A stretch of DNA of 64,000 nt from Streptomyces sp. CB02056 (GCF_001905545.1 NZ_LIPD01000007.1:404340-468339), one strand, 5' to 3'; numbered from the stretch's first letter, positions 33,348-42,800 are shown. Notes: a model not told the origin generated them from the sequence alone. Made by a program: numbers and translations.

Positions 33348-34967
33348 TCAGACCGCCGGGAAGATCTCCGCGTCCGGCTTCAGCAGCTGGCCGGCCGCCG
33401 GCGCGGTGCCGTCGACCAGGTAGCGGGTGACCATCTTGTTCAGCGCCTGGCTGCGGCCGACCGCGCAGTGCTCGATCGAGTCGACGCTGACCAGCACCGC
33501 GTTGCCCAGCTCCTGCTGCATCCGCTGGGCGAACTTGTACTGGGTGGCCGGGTCGTAGAGGTTGCCGATCACCATCACGGTGTTGGAGGTCTTCTTGTTC
33601 CACGGGCCGGAGAAGCGCTCGGCGTCCCGGGCCGGGGCCGGCCAGCTCGCGCACGCGGGCGCGTCGAAGGCCTGGTAGCGGCCGAAGGTCGGCATCTCCT
33701 TCTCCCAGGCCTTGGCCGCGTTCGCGAACACCCGGTCGTTGGAGGGGTACGGCTTGTCCTGGCAGTTGACAGCCATGTAGGAGTCGTCCGCGGTGTACTC
33801 GGAGTCGACCGGGGCCTCCCGCAGCGCCGTCCGCGGGACGTCCACCGAGAGCAGGTTGGCGTCCTCGTCCGAGACGTTCGCCTGCGGGGCCAGCAGGGCG
33901 GCCGCGGCCGGCTTCTGGAACACCTGGTAGGTCGCCTGGAGGGACTTGGCCAGCGGGGCCAGCTTGGCCTGCGAGTACAGGGCGCTGGCCACCTCGCCGG
34001 TGAAGCTGCTCAGCGTCACCTTGGAGCCGTTCGGCAGCGTGATCGGGCTGGTCCGCAGGTGGTCGCGGAGCTGGTCGAACTTGGCCCGGGTGTCGCCCTC
34101 GCCGAAGGCGCAGCGCGGGGCGCCGGCGGTCTGGCAGCGCTTGAGGAACTCGTCCAGGGCCAGCTCGAAGCCGTTCGCCCGCTGGCGGTCGTACTCCAGG
34201 CCGTTGTGCAGGCGCAGGTTCGGGTCGACGTTGCCGTCGACGATGATCGCGCGGACCTTGTTCGGGTACATGTTGGCGTACGTCGAACCGATCAGGGTGC
34301 CGTAGGAGAACCCGGCGAAGGTGAGCTGGGCGTCACCGACGGCGCGGCGCATCCGGTCGAGGTCGCGCACCACGTTGATGGTCGACATGTGCTCGATCAG
34401 CGGGCCGGCGTTCTTGCTGCACGCGTCGGTGTAGTCCTGGTCCGCGTCCAGCGTCTCGTTGATCTCGGCCTTGGTGACCGGCACGCCGACCATGCGGTTG
34501 GTGACCGCGTCGGCGTCCTCCTGGGTCTTGAAGCACTTGAGCGGGTTGCTCCGGGCCACGCCGCGCGGGTCGAAGCCGACCAGGTCGAACTTCGACTGCA
34601 CCTCGGTGCCGAAGCGGGCGGTCGTCGCCCACAGGTAGCCACTGCCGCCCGGGCCGCCCGGGTTGAGGAACAGCGAGCCGATCCGCTTCGACGGGTCGCT
34701 CGCCCGCCGCCGCATCATCGCGATGCCGACCTTCTCGCCCGACGGCTTGTCGTAGTCCAGCGGCACGGGGTAGACGGCACAGTCGTAGATGCCGGGGTCC
34801 GGCTTGGTCGGGTCGGGGTTGCACGGCGTCCAGGCGACGGGATCGACCTTCGCCTCGGCCAGGCTCGGGGTCTGGTCAATAGGCGCTGCCGAAGCGGCGG
34901 CGGCGGTGCCGGTGACAAGTGCGAGAGCGCAGGTGACCGCTCCGGCCAGCGTGGATATGCGGGACAA
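33348..34967 (-). CDS. secreted tripeptidyl-aminopeptidase-like alpha/beta hydrolase
   Basis: A 539-residue secreted hydrolase. The start is TTG at 34967 with gaggagg just upstream, giving a signal peptide (STLAGAVTCALALVTGTAAAASA) ending around residue 30. The catalytic domain has LNPGGPGGSG (oxyanion loop), nucleophile elbow GFSYGTL and, late, DSIEHCAVG around the catalytic His. This is the family of Streptomyces tripeptidyl aminopeptidases (Tap/SlpD/SlpE), which cleave peptides outside the cell. It is transcribed alone and ends in a strong terminator. The 407-bp upstream gap holds a perfect palindrome. Confidence 0.88.
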   Translation of the reverse strand: MSRISTLAGAVTCALALVTGTAAAASAAPIDQTPSLAEAKVDPVAWTPCNPDPTKPDPGIYDCAVYPVPLDYDKPSGEKVGIAMMRRRASDPSKRIGSLFLNPGGPGGSGYLWATTARFGTEVQSKFDLVGFDPRGVARSNPLKCFKTQEDADAVTNRMVGVPVTKAEINETLDADQDYTDACSKNAGPLIEHMSTINVVRDLDRMRRAVGDAQLTFAGFSYGTLIGSTYANMYPNKVRAIIVDGNVDPNLRLHNGLEYDRQRANGFELALDEFLKRCQTAGAPRCAFGEGDTRAKFDQLRDHLRTSPITLPNGSKVTLSSFTGEVASALYSQAKLAPLAKSLQATYQVFQKPAAAALLAPQANVSDEDANLLSVDVPRTALREAPVDSEYTADDSYMAVNCQDKPYPSNDRVFANAAKAWEKEMPTFGRYQAFDAPACASWPAPARDAERFSGPWNKKTSNTVMVIGNLYDPATQYKFAQRMQQELGNAVLVSVDSIEHCAVGRSQALNKMVTRYLVDGTAPAAGQLLKPDAEIFPAV

Positions 34968-35055
34968 GGAACCTCCTCCGTACTGAAAGGGCGGCCCCAG
35001 CCTGTCAGTCGGAGATCTCCGTGGGAAGACCTGGGAGCGGCGTAAATCATCCACC

Positions 35056-35074
35056 CGCGATGTGACACATCGCG
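35056..35074. promoter_or_regulatory. palindrome upstream of secreted peptidase gene
   Basis: cgcgatgt-gac-acatcgcg, an 8-bp perfect inverted repeat with a 3-bp spacer, lies 89 bp upstream of the TTG start in an AT-rich patch (35040-35110). The remainder of the 34968-35374 gap is plain GC-rich sequence with no gene visible. Confidence 0.55.
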
Positions 35075-35374
35075 AAATATTCTGTGAATGAACCAACTTG
35101 ACGGTTGATTGACCTGAGATTTCGTCATCCCGCGTTGCCGATCGGCCGTCGGCCGTCCGGGTTCGGTGGGGGGCGGGCGGCGTCCGGCGGGGGGTCTGCG
35201 CAGCCGACAAGGGCGCGGATTTCCCGCGCGGCCGAACACCCAGGGGCTCCCGCTATTGCGCGATCGGCATCGAGGGCACGGCGCTCCCCGCCGGTGCTCG
35301 GCGGCCCGTGGACGGGAGATGGTCCCACGCCTCGCAGGCGCGAGCCGGGTCGCGCCGGCGAGGAGCGGCACGCC

Positions 35375-35980
35375 TCAACTCGCGGCCGCTCCCCGCAGGG
35401 CGGCCGCCACCAGTCCCTGGATCGCGTCGACACCGGGCTCGCCGCCGCCCACCAGGTGCTCGAAGACCAGGCCGTCGACGCAGGCCAGCAGTGTGGTGGT
35501 CCGCCCGTCGGGGTCGCTCACGCCCTGGTCGGCGAGGAACGCGCGAACGGCGGCGCGCCCGGCGTTCTCCCGCGGGACGAGGATCTCGCGCAGTTCGGGA
35601 TCGCGCACACTCTCCACCGCGCAGGCGTACCGGGCCAGCGAGCGCCGCCGCCCGTCGCCGGACAGTCGTTGCCGCATCAACTCGGCGATGCCGTCGGCCA
35701 GTTCCTCCGACGAACGGACCGGCACCCGCTCCCCCATGGCGTGCAGCTCGCCCTGGTCCAGCTCCACCAGCCGCCGCACCAGCGCGGTGAGCAGGGCCTG
35801 CCTGGTCCGCAGGTAGGCCGAGGTGGTTCCGACCGGCAGCCCGGCCGCCGCGTCGACCGCCCGGTGGGTCAGTCCGCGCACCCCGAGGTCGGCCAGCACC
35901 CCGATCGCGGCGTCCGCCAACACCGTCCGGCGGTCCGGCCGCCCCGCATCGTCCCGCTTCTGGTCCTCGTGTCGCCGCAT
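35375..35980 (-). CDS. TetR-family transcriptional regulator
   Basis: A 201-residue regulator. The N-terminal helix-turn-helix is LTHRAVDAAAGLPVGTTSAYLRTRQALLTAL, with Thr-Ser in the recognition helix, and the C-terminal domain is helical (AESVRDPELREILVPRENAGRAAVRAFL), close to the TetR_C_17/PsrA-like group. It diverges from the FAD monooxygenase at 36191; the palindrome at 36144-36159 between them is its likely operator. The ATG at 35980 is used. Its ligand is unknown, perhaps the monooxygenase's substrate. Confidence 0.88.
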   Translation of the reverse strand: MRRHEDQKRDDAGRPDRRTVLADAAIGVLADLGVRGLTHRAVDAAAGLPVGTTSAYLRTRQALLTALVRRLVELDQGELHAMGERVPVRSSEELADGIAELMRQRLSGDGRRRSLARYACAVESVRDPELREILVPRENAGRAAVRAFLADQGVSDPDGRTTTLLACVDGLVFEHLVGGGEPGVDAIQGLVAAALRGAAAS

Positions 35981-36143
35981 CCCTCCTTTCTACCGGGGCC
36001 GCGGCACCCGGCGCGCACCACCTCGGTCCGAGCCGACCGCCGACCGCCACCCCACCACCCCGAACCGCCCTGGCGGACCCCGGCGGACCCCGGCGGCCCC
36101 GCCCCCACCCCCGTCCACCTGCTGACAGCCCCGTAGTACGCTC

Positions 36144-36159
36144 CTTCTACAGATGTAGA
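36144..36159. promoter_or_regulatory. TTCTACA-GA-TGTAGAA operator
   Basis: A perfect 7-bp inverted repeat with 2-bp spacer, 31 bp upstream of the monooxygenase. It contains TACA-N2-TGTA, the core also used by BlaI/CopY repressors, but no such gene is near. The divergent TetR regulator is the most economical binder. Confidence 0.65.
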
Positions 36160-36190
36160 AAGCAGCGCGGCAACACGGGAAGGACCGGGC

Positions 36191-37456
36191 ATGAGCAGCA
36201 GCAGCGCGGTGGTGGTCGGGGGCGGCATCGGCGGACTGGCGGCCGCGATCGGGCTCCGACTGGCGGGGTGGGACGTGACCGTGGTCGAGCGGGCGGCCGT
36301 CCTGGACGATGCGGGCGCCGGCATCTCGCTGGCCGCCAACGGGATGCGCGCGCTCGCCGCCCTGGGGGTCGGCGAGGCGGTCGAGGCTGCCGCCCGCCGC
36401 CAGTACACCGGCGGCACCCGGACGCCGGATGGCCGCCGGCTCGCCGCGATGGACGGTGCGGCACTGGAACGCGAGCTGGGCGCCCCGATCGTCGGGATCC
36501 CCCGCGCTGCTCTGCACCGCATCCTGCGCGAGGCGCTGCCCGCCGAGTCCCTGATCGTCGGCGCCGAGGTGACCGAGCTGGACACCACCCGGCCGTTCCG
36601 GGTCCGGGTCGGGTTCGGCGGCACCACCCCGGCGACCGACACCCAGCAGGCCAACCCCCGGCAGACCGACCCCCGGCACGCCGACCCCCAGCACTCCGAC
36701 CGCCCGAAGGCCGACTTCCTGGAGGCCGACCTCCTGGTCGCGGCCGACGGCCTCAACAGCCGGCTCCGGCGCCGCCTCTTCCCCGACCACCCCGGGCCGG
36801 TCTACAGCGGCTCGACGGTGCTCCGGGCGATCACCGAGCGCCCGGTCGACGGGCTGAGGGCCGACTTCGAGATCACCTGGGGGCACGGCGCCGAGTTCGG
36901 CCACATCGCCTTCCCGGACGGCACCGCCGAGTGGCACGCGGTCCTGAACGCCCCGGCCGGGGTCCGCTACCGGGACCCGCTGGCCGAGGTCCGCCGCCGC
37001 TTCGCGCCCTGGCACGAGCCGATCCCCTCGCTGCTGGCCGCGACCCGGCCGGAGGCGGTGCTGCACCACGACATCAACGAGCTGACCACCCCGCTGCCCT
37101 CCTACGTCTCGGGGCGGGTCGCACTGCTCGGCGACGCGGCGCACGCCATGACGCCCCACCTCGGCCAGGGCGCCTGCCAGGCCCTGGAGGACGCGGTGAC
37201 CCTGGCGGCGGCGCTCGCCGAGGCCCGGACGGTCGAGGGCGCGCTCGCCCGGTACGACGCGGCCCGCCGTCCGCGCAGCCAGACCGTGGCCCGGGACGCC
37301 CGCCGGGCCGGCCGGATGGGCCAGCAGCTCGCCCACCCCCTGGCGGTCGGCCTGCGCAACGCCGCGATCCGGCTCACCCCGCCCGGCGCGATGGTCCGGA
37401 CCGTCCTGCGGCACGCCGACTGGACGCCGCCGCGGATCGCTCCGCGTGCCGCCTAG
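36191..37456 (+). CDS. class A FAD-dependent monooxygenase
   Basis: A 421-residue flavoprotein hydroxylase. The FAD fingerprint VVVGGGIGGLAAAIGLRLAG is at residues 7-26, the NAD(P)H/FAD DG motif is LLVAADGLNSRLRRRLF, and the GD motif is VALLGDAAHAMTPHLGQGACQALEDA near residue 310. The family hydroxylates aromatic compounds. An insertion between the second and third conserved blocks holds a 5-residue repeat. It diverges from a TetR regulator with a clear operator between. Followed 57 bp later by a MarR gene. Confidence 0.88.
   Translation: MSSSSAVVVGGGIGGLAAAIGLRLAGWDVTVVERAAVLDDAGAGISLAANGMRALAALGVGEAVEAAARRQYTGGTRTPDGRRLAAMDGAALERELGAPIVGIPRAALHRILREALPAESLIVGAEVTELDTTRPFRVRVGFGGTTPATDTQQANPRQTDPRHADPQHSDRPKADFLEADLLVAADGLNSRLRRRLFPDHPGPVYSGSTVLRAITERPVDGLRADFEITWGHGAEFGHIAFPDGTAEWHAVLNAPAGVRYRDPLAEVRRRFAPWHEPIPSLLAATRPEAVLHHDINELTTPLPSYVSGRVALLGDAAHAMTPHLGQGACQALEDAVTLAAALAEARTVEGALARYDAARRPRSQTVARDARRAGRMGQQLAHPLAVGLRNAAIRLTPPGAMVRTVLRHADWTPPRIAPRAA
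36647..36706. repeat. 15-bp tandem repeat within the monooxygenase gene
   Basis: Four units of the form cagaccgacccccgg (36647, 36662, 36677, 36692) encode a Gln/His-x-Asp-Pro-Arg-like insertion. It lies just before the ADLLVAADG strand, at a surface-loop position. The unit is five codons, so changes in copy number keep the frame. Confidence 0.85.
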
Positions 37457-37476
37457 GCACAAGCCCATCGTCCCGC

Positions 37477-37513
37477 TTGACGCGGAATCAAGTTAGGCGC
37501 CATATTACTTCTC
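37477..37513 (+). promoter_or_regulatory. promoter of the MarR gene, probably leaderless
   Basis: TTGACG (37477-37482) and CATATT (37501-37506) are spaced by 18 bp, placing the transcription start at or next to the GTG at 37514, with no ribosome site between. cttga / tcaag arms (37476-37492) around the -35 could bind MarR. Confidence 0.6.
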
Positions 37514-38035
37514 GTGACCCAGTACTCCGCGGGCGGTCCCACCGCCCCCAGCCTCGACCAGGCGCGCCGCCAGATCGCCCGCTACGGCCTCTCGGCCGAT
37601 CCGCAGGCGATTCTGGTCGCGACCCGGCTGATGGCGGCGGGCGCCCGGATCAACCAGGCCGGCGAGGTGCACTTCGGCCGCTTCGGCCTCTCCACCGGCC
37701 GCTACCGACTACTGGCGGACCTGGAGGACCACGGCGGCGAGAAGTCGCCCTCCCAGCTCGCGGCGAGTCTCGGCGTCTCCCGGGCGACGGTGACCGGCCT
37801 GGTCGACGGCCTGGAGCGGGAGGGCCTGGTGGCCCGCCGGCCGTCCACCGAGGACGGCCGCGGCAACGTGGTGATCCTCACCGCGCGGGGCGCCGACAGG
37901 CTGCGGGAGCTGGCGCCCGAGCACTTCGCCCGGATGCAGGCGCTGGTCGGGGGGCTCTCCACCGAGGAGCGCGCCACCTTCCTGGACCTGCTGGGCCGGG
38001 TGGTCGCGGGCATGGACGCGCTCACCGAGGACTGA
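37514..38035 (+). CDS. MarR-family transcriptional regulator
   Basis: A 173-residue regulator. The winged helix-turn-helix has FGRFGLSTGRYRLLADLEDHGG, SPSQLAASLGVSRATVTGLVDGLEREGLV and the wing RPSTEDGRGNVVILTARG, all in canonical MarR order. A long N-terminal helix carries the dimerisation residues. The GTG at 37514 has no ribosome site and sits where transcription should start, so leaderless expression is likely. A double palindrome (38087-38126) before the next two genes is its probable target. Confidence 0.9.
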   Translation: MTQYSAGGPTAPSLDQARRQIARYGLSADPQAILVATRLMAAGARINQAGEVHFGRFGLSTGRYRLLADLEDHGGEKSPSQLAASLGVSRATVTGLVDGLEREGLVARRPSTEDGRGNVVILTARGADRLRELAPEHFARMQALVGGLSTEERATFLDLLGRVVAGMDALTED

Positions 38036-38044
38036 TCCGCACCC

Positions 38045-38072
38045 AGGCGGGCCGCCGTTCGGTGGCCCGCCT
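38045..38072 (+). terminator. hairpin after the MarR gene
   Basis: aggcgggccgcc (38045-38056) pairs with ggtggcccgcct (38061-38072), 12 bp with one G-U pair and loop gttc, 10 bp after the MarR stop. Confidence 0.6.
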
Positions 38073-38086
38073 CCTCTCAGCCTCAA

Positions 38087-38126
38087 TAGTTAGGTACCTA
38101 AGCACAAATACTTAGGTACCTAACTA
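38087..38126. promoter_or_regulatory. double palindrome operator (two TTAGGTACCTAA sites)
   Basis: tagttaggtacctaag (38087-38102) and cttaggtacctaacta (38111-38126) are perfect inverted copies with an 8-bp spacer. Each arm holds the 12-bp palindrome TTAGGTACCTAA, with centres 22 bp apart, about two helical turns. It ends 23 bp upstream of the membrane-protein start, where a MarR dimer pair could block RNA polymerase. Confidence 0.85.
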
Positions 38127-38149
38127 CCAACGAAAGGACATCCGCTCCG

Positions 38150-38638
38150 ATGAGCAAGAAGGCCCCCGGCGCTCCCCCGCCCTTCATCCTGTGGCGCGAG
38201 GTCCTGCTCGCCTACGCCATGCCCGCCGCCATGGCCGGGGCCGGTGGAGCCGTCACCGGCCAGCCCCAGCTGGTGGCCGCCGCGCTCACCACCATCGGCG
38301 GCACCTCCGCCCTGGTGGCCGCCGCACTCGGCACCGCACTGCGCCGCCGCCCCGTCCGCACCCGGCCGGCCCGGACCCCGCGCGCCCTCGCGGCCGCCGC
38401 CCTCGGCCTGGCCGGAGCCGCGCTCGGCCTGGCCGTCGGCCTCGCCGCCGCCCACTGGCTGCCGCAGGTCCCCCGGCTGGCCGCCAGCCCGTGGCCGCAC
38501 CGGCTCCCGGTCGACCTGCCGGTCTCCTCGGCGATCGCCGCCACCATCACCACCTGGCACTGGCGCGGCAGCCGCCCGGCCCGCACGGCACAGCACCGAC
38601 TCCCCACCGCACCCCTCCCCGAAAGGCAGACGTCATGA
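38150..38638 (+). CDS. small multi-pass membrane protein in MarR-controlled operon
   Basis: A 162-residue protein with about four hydrophobic helices (LLAYAMPAAMAGAGGAV, LVAAALTTIGGTSALVAAALG, ALAAAALGLAGAALGLAVGLAA and a weaker one), separated by an Arg/Pro-rich cytoplasmic loop (RRRPVRTRPARTPR). It carries no recognisable motif. The ATG at 38150 follows aaagga. Its stop overlaps the next gene's start (ATGA at 38635-38638), showing coupling with the NmrA-like protein. Function unknown; it may help export or sense the MarR ligand. Confidence 0.65.
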   Translation: MSKKAPGAPPPFILWREVLLAYAMPAAMAGAGGAVTGQPQLVAAALTTIGGTSALVAAALGTALRRRPVRTRPARTPRALAAAALGLAGAALGLAVGLAAAHWLPQVPRLAASPWPHRLPVDLPVSSAIAATITTWHWRGSRPARTAQHRLPTAPLPERQTS

Positions 38639-39501
38639 TCGTCATCATGGGCGCCGGTGGCGCCACCGGCGGCGCCACCCTCCGCAGCCTCGCCGCCCTC
38701 GGCGCACCGAGCCGCGCCCTCAGCCGCGAGCCCGCCCGGCTGGCCGCCGCACTCGACGAGCGCACCCTCGCCCGCACGGCCACCCTCCCGGCGGACGCCG
38801 CCGACCCGGCCTCCCTGCGCGCGGCCTTCCGTGGCGCGCACCAGCTCTTCCTCACCATGGCCAATGGCCCGCAGCAGGTCCGGTACGAGCTGAACGCGAT
38901 CGAGGCGGCGGTCGACTGCGGCGTGGAGCACATCGTCAAGGTCTCCGCGCCCGCCGCCGAGCCGGACTCCCCCGTCGCCGTCTCCCGCGGCCACCACCTG
39001 ATCGAGGAGCGGCTGCGCTCCTCCGGCATCACCACCACCGTCCTGCGGCCGTACGCGTTCATGCAGAAGCTGCTGCTCCTGGCGCCCGGCATCGCCGCCG
39101 CCGGAGTGGTGCACGGCGCGCTGGGACAGGCGCGCTGCAACTACGTGGACGCCCGGGACATCGGGGACGCGGCAGCCGAGGTGCTCACCCGCCCCGAGCT
39201 CGCCGGTGGCACCTATCCGCTCACCGGCGGGCGGGCCTACAGCTACCCGGAGCTTACCGCGCTGCTGGGCGAGCTGCTCGGCCGGCCGGTCCGCTACCTC
39301 GACCTGGGCCCGTCCGAGCTGCACGCCCACCTGGTCGGCCGGGCCGGGATGCCGGACTGGCTGGCCACCCACGTGGTGGAGATCCAGCGGCTCGCGGTGG
39401 TCCGCAAGGAGACGCCGGACGACACCTTCCTCCGCCTCGCCGGACGCGCTCCGCGCACCCTGGAGGCCTTCCTCGGCGAGAACCTGCACCGGTTCCGCTG
39501 A
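38635..39501 (+). CDS. NmrA-like NAD(P)-binding protein
   Basis: A 288-residue Rossmann protein of the atypical short-chain dehydrogenase group. The N-terminal GAGGATGGATLRSL is the NAD(P) loop of NmrA/QOR2-like proteins, followed by HQLFLTMANGPQQVRYELNAIEAA and VEHIVKVSAPAAEPDSP in their usual order. The C-terminal GGRAYSYPELTALLGELLGRPVRYLDL is also typical. The family includes NmrA-type regulators and NAD(P)H:quinone reductases; the active Tyr-x-x-x-Lys pair is not evident, so sensing or quinone reduction are both possible. It is the last gene of the MarR-controlled pair. Confidence 0.85.
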   Translation: MIVIMGAGGATGGATLRSLAALGAPSRALSREPARLAAALDERTLARTATLPADAADPASLRAAFRGAHQLFLTMANGPQQVRYELNAIEAAVDCGVEHIVKVSAPAAEPDSPVAVSRGHHLIEERLRSSGITTTVLRPYAFMQKLLLLAPGIAAAGVVHGALGQARCNYVDARDIGDAAAEVLTRPELAGGTYPLTGGRAYSYPELTALLGELLGRPVRYLDLGPSELHAHLVGRAGMPDWLATHVVEIQRLAVVRKETPDDTFLRLAGRAPRTLEAFLGENLHRFR

Positions 39502-39627
39502 CCGCCGGGCCGTACGGCGGGCCGGGACCGGACCGAAGGGGCCGAGCTCGAAACCCGGCCCGCCGACGGCCCGCCACCCGAAGGGAGCAGCATTCGCTGT
39601 GGCGTGGATCACGGTCGAAGAATCGAC

Positions 39628-39705
39628 CTGACGATCCGTCAATTTCACTGACACCTCGTCACATGGGTTCCAACGGGGCTCAGTTATTGACTGATGAAGC
39701 GTCAG
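39628..39705 (+). promoter_or_regulatory. cluster of TGAC-N5-GTCA-type sites upstream of the Pls-type gene
   Basis: tgac-gatcc-gtca (39628-39640) and tgac-acctc-gtca (39648-39660) are 20 bp apart; a looser ctgat-gaag-cgtcag lies at 39691-39705. The 390-bp gap 39502-39891 otherwise holds only a ttattgac AT-rich patch near 39683 and no gene. A repressor or activator dimer array is likely, upstream of the synthetase start at 39892. Confidence 0.55.
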
Positions 39706-39891
39706 ATTCGGCCACTCCGGCGCCAGTTGGGCCGTGCGTCCGCTCCTGCCGGGTCGCCGCGCCGGGGCTACCATCGGTCGGGTTGTCCGCTCCGGCCCCG
39801 GAGTGGGGTCACCCGATCAGGCGGTGCCCCCACCGCCCCAGGGGTCGGGCATCGGTCGGAACGGGGCGAGGACGAGGAGCGCACGGCTGCC

Positions 39892-42800
39892 ATGACAGCT
39901 GAACCGAGCTACCCGGAGCAGTACCCCACGCCACCGCAGGATCCGACGCCCCACGCCGACCCCGTCCAGGGGTCCACGCCCCACGCCGAACCCGCCCAGG
40001 CGCCGGTGCCGCAGGCCGAGCCGGCCCTCGCCCTGTTCCCCGGCCGCCCGGCCGCCGCCCCGCGCACCCTGGTCGACGTGCTGGACGCCACCGTGTCCGC
40101 CCACCCCGACGAGCCCGCCCTGGACGACGGGCGCACCGTGCTCAGCTACCGCGCGCTGGCCGCCGAGGTCGAGCAGCTGCGCCGCCGGCTGGCCGCCGCC
40201 GGGATCGGCCCGGGCGACCGGGTCGGCGTGCGCGTGCCCTCCGGCACCAACGACCTGTACGTCTCGATCCTCGCGGTGCTCGCCGCCGGGGCCGCCTACG
40301 TCCCGGTGGACGCCGAGGACCCGGACGAGCGCGCCGAGCTGGTCTTCGGCGAGGCCGCCGTCGCCGCCGTGCTCGGCGCCGGACGCGGCCTGGCGACCAC
40401 CGGCGAACGCGCTCCCGCCCTGGAGCGCCGCCCCACCCCCGCCGACGACGCCTGGATCATCTTCACCTCCGGGTCGACCGGCAAGCCGAAGGGCGTGGCC
40501 GTCACCCACCACAACGCCGCCGCCTTCGTGGACGCCGAGGCCGCGCTCTTCCTCCAGGAGGAGCCGATCGGCCCCGGCGACCGGGTGATGGCCGGCCTCT
40601 CGGTGGCCTTCGACGCCTCCTGCGAGGAGATGTGGCTGGCCTGGCGGCACGGCGCCTGCCTGGTGCCGGTCCCCCGCTCCCAGGTGCGCAGCGGCGCCGA
40701 CCTCGGCCCGTGGCTGGCCGAGCAGGAGATCACCGTGGTCTCCACCGTCCCGACCCTGGCCGCGCTGTGGCCGGCCGAGGCCCTCAACGAGGTGCGGCTG
40801 CTGATCTTCGGCGGCGAGGCCTGCCCGCCCGAGCTGGTGCAGCGCCTGGTCACCGAGGGCCGCGAGCTGTGGAACACCTACGGCCCCACCGAGGCCACCG
40901 TGGTCGCCTGCGCCGCCCTGCTGACCGGCGAGGGCCCGGTGCGGATCGGCCTGCCGCTGGACGGCTGGGACCTCGCCGTGGTGGACGAGGCCGGCCTGCC
41001 GGTCGCCCCCGGCGGCACCGGGCAGCTGGTGATCGGCGGGGTGGGCCTGGCCCGCTACCTCGACCCGGAGAAGGACGCCGAGAAGTACGCGCCGCTGCCC
41101 TCGCTGGGCTGGGAGCGCGCCTACCGCAGCGGCGACCTGGTCCAGGCGGACCCGGCCGGCCTGCTGTTCCTCGGCCGCACCGACGAGCAGATCAAGCTGG
41201 GCGGCCGCCGGATCGAGCTCGGCGAGGTCGACGCGGCCCTGCAGGCCCTGCCCGGCGTGGCGGGCGCGGCGGCCGCCGTCCGGACCGCGCGCGGCGGCAA
41301 CCAGCTGCTGGTCGGCTACCTGGTGGTCCAGGACGGCTTCGACCGCGAGCAGGCCGTCGAGCGGCTGCGCGCCGAGCTGCCCGCCGCCCTCGTGCCGCTG
41401 CTGGCGACCGTCGAGGCCCTGCCCACCCGGACCTCCGGCAAGGTCGACCGGGCCGCCCTGCCCTGGCCGCTGCCCGAGCTGGAGAACGCGGGCCCCGGCG
41501 AGGAGCTGTACGGCACCGAGGCCTGGCTGGCCGAGCAGTGGTCGGAGATCCTCGGCGTGCGGGTCGGCGGCCCGCGCGACGACTTCTTCGCGATCGGCGG
41601 CGGCAGCCTGGCCGCCGCCCGGCTGACCACCCTGCTGCGCACCCGCTACCCGAGCGCGGCCGTGCTGGACATCTACCAGCACCCGACGCTGCGCAAGCTC
41701 GCCCGGCACCTGGAGCGCTCCGCCGGCGAGAGCGCCGAGGCCCGTACCGTCGCCCTGGTGCCGACCAGGGCCAAGCTGCTCCAGCTGCTCCTGCTGGTTC
41801 CGCTGTTCACCGTCGTCGGCCTGCGCTGGACGGTCGCCCTGCTGGCCGCCGGGAACCTGCTGACCCACCTCGGCGACTACCCGTGGGCGCCGACCGCCTC
41901 CTGGTGGTGGGTCGGCGCGGGCGCGCTCGCGCTGTACACCCCGGCGGGCCGGCTGGCCGTCGCGGCGGGCGGCGCCCGGCTGCTGCTGCGCGGGGTGCGC
42001 CCGGGCAGCCACCCGCGCGGCGGCTCCGTCCACCTGCGGCTGTGGACCGCCGAGCGGCTGGCCGAGCTGAGCGGCGCGGACTCGCTGTCCGGCGCCTGGC
42101 TGACGCGCTACGCCCGGGCGCTGGGCGCCAAGGTCGGGCCCGAGGTGGACCTGCACTCGCTGCCGCCGGTCACCGGGATGCTGAAGCTGGGCCGCGGCTG
42201 CGCGGTCGAGGCCGAGGTGGACCTGTGCGGCTACTGGCTGGACGGCGACCGGCTGCTGATCGGCCAGGTCAAGATCGGCTCCGGTGCCGTGGTCGGCACC
42301 CGGTCGACGCTGCTGCCCGGCGCCCGGGTCGGCAAGCGCGCCCAGGTGGCGGCCGGCTCCAGCGTCACCGGGCAGGTGCCGACCGGCCAGCGCTGGGGCG
42401 GCGCGCCCGCCGTCAAGCTGGGCCGCACCGAACGCGCCTGGCCCAAGGAGCGCCCCGCCCGCCGGGCCCGCTGGGCCTCGCTGTACGGCGCCAGCGGTGC
42501 CGTGCTCGGCCTGCTGCCGGCGCTGCCGGCGCTCGCCGCGCTGGCCGTGCTGTCCCGGTTCGTCGACCAGGGCGCGGCGCTCGGCCCGGCGCTCGGCGGC
42601 GCGCTGCTCGGCCTGCTGCCCGCCACGCTGGCGTTCGGCGCGGTGTACGCGGCGCAGCTGGTGGTGCTGGTCCGGCTGCTGAGCACCGGCCTGGTGCCCG
42701 GGACGCACCCGCTGCACGGCCGGGTGGGCTGGCAGGCGTGGACCGTCACCCAGCTGATGGACCGGGCCCGCGAGGTGCTGTTCCCGCTCTACGCCGGGCT

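Noticed and set aside
36601-36720. Frameshift or insertion in the FAD monooxygenase because of the Pro/Asp/Gln-rich stretch
   Set aside because: The stretch is an in-frame 15-bp tandem repeat and both flanking conserved motifs are in the same frame.
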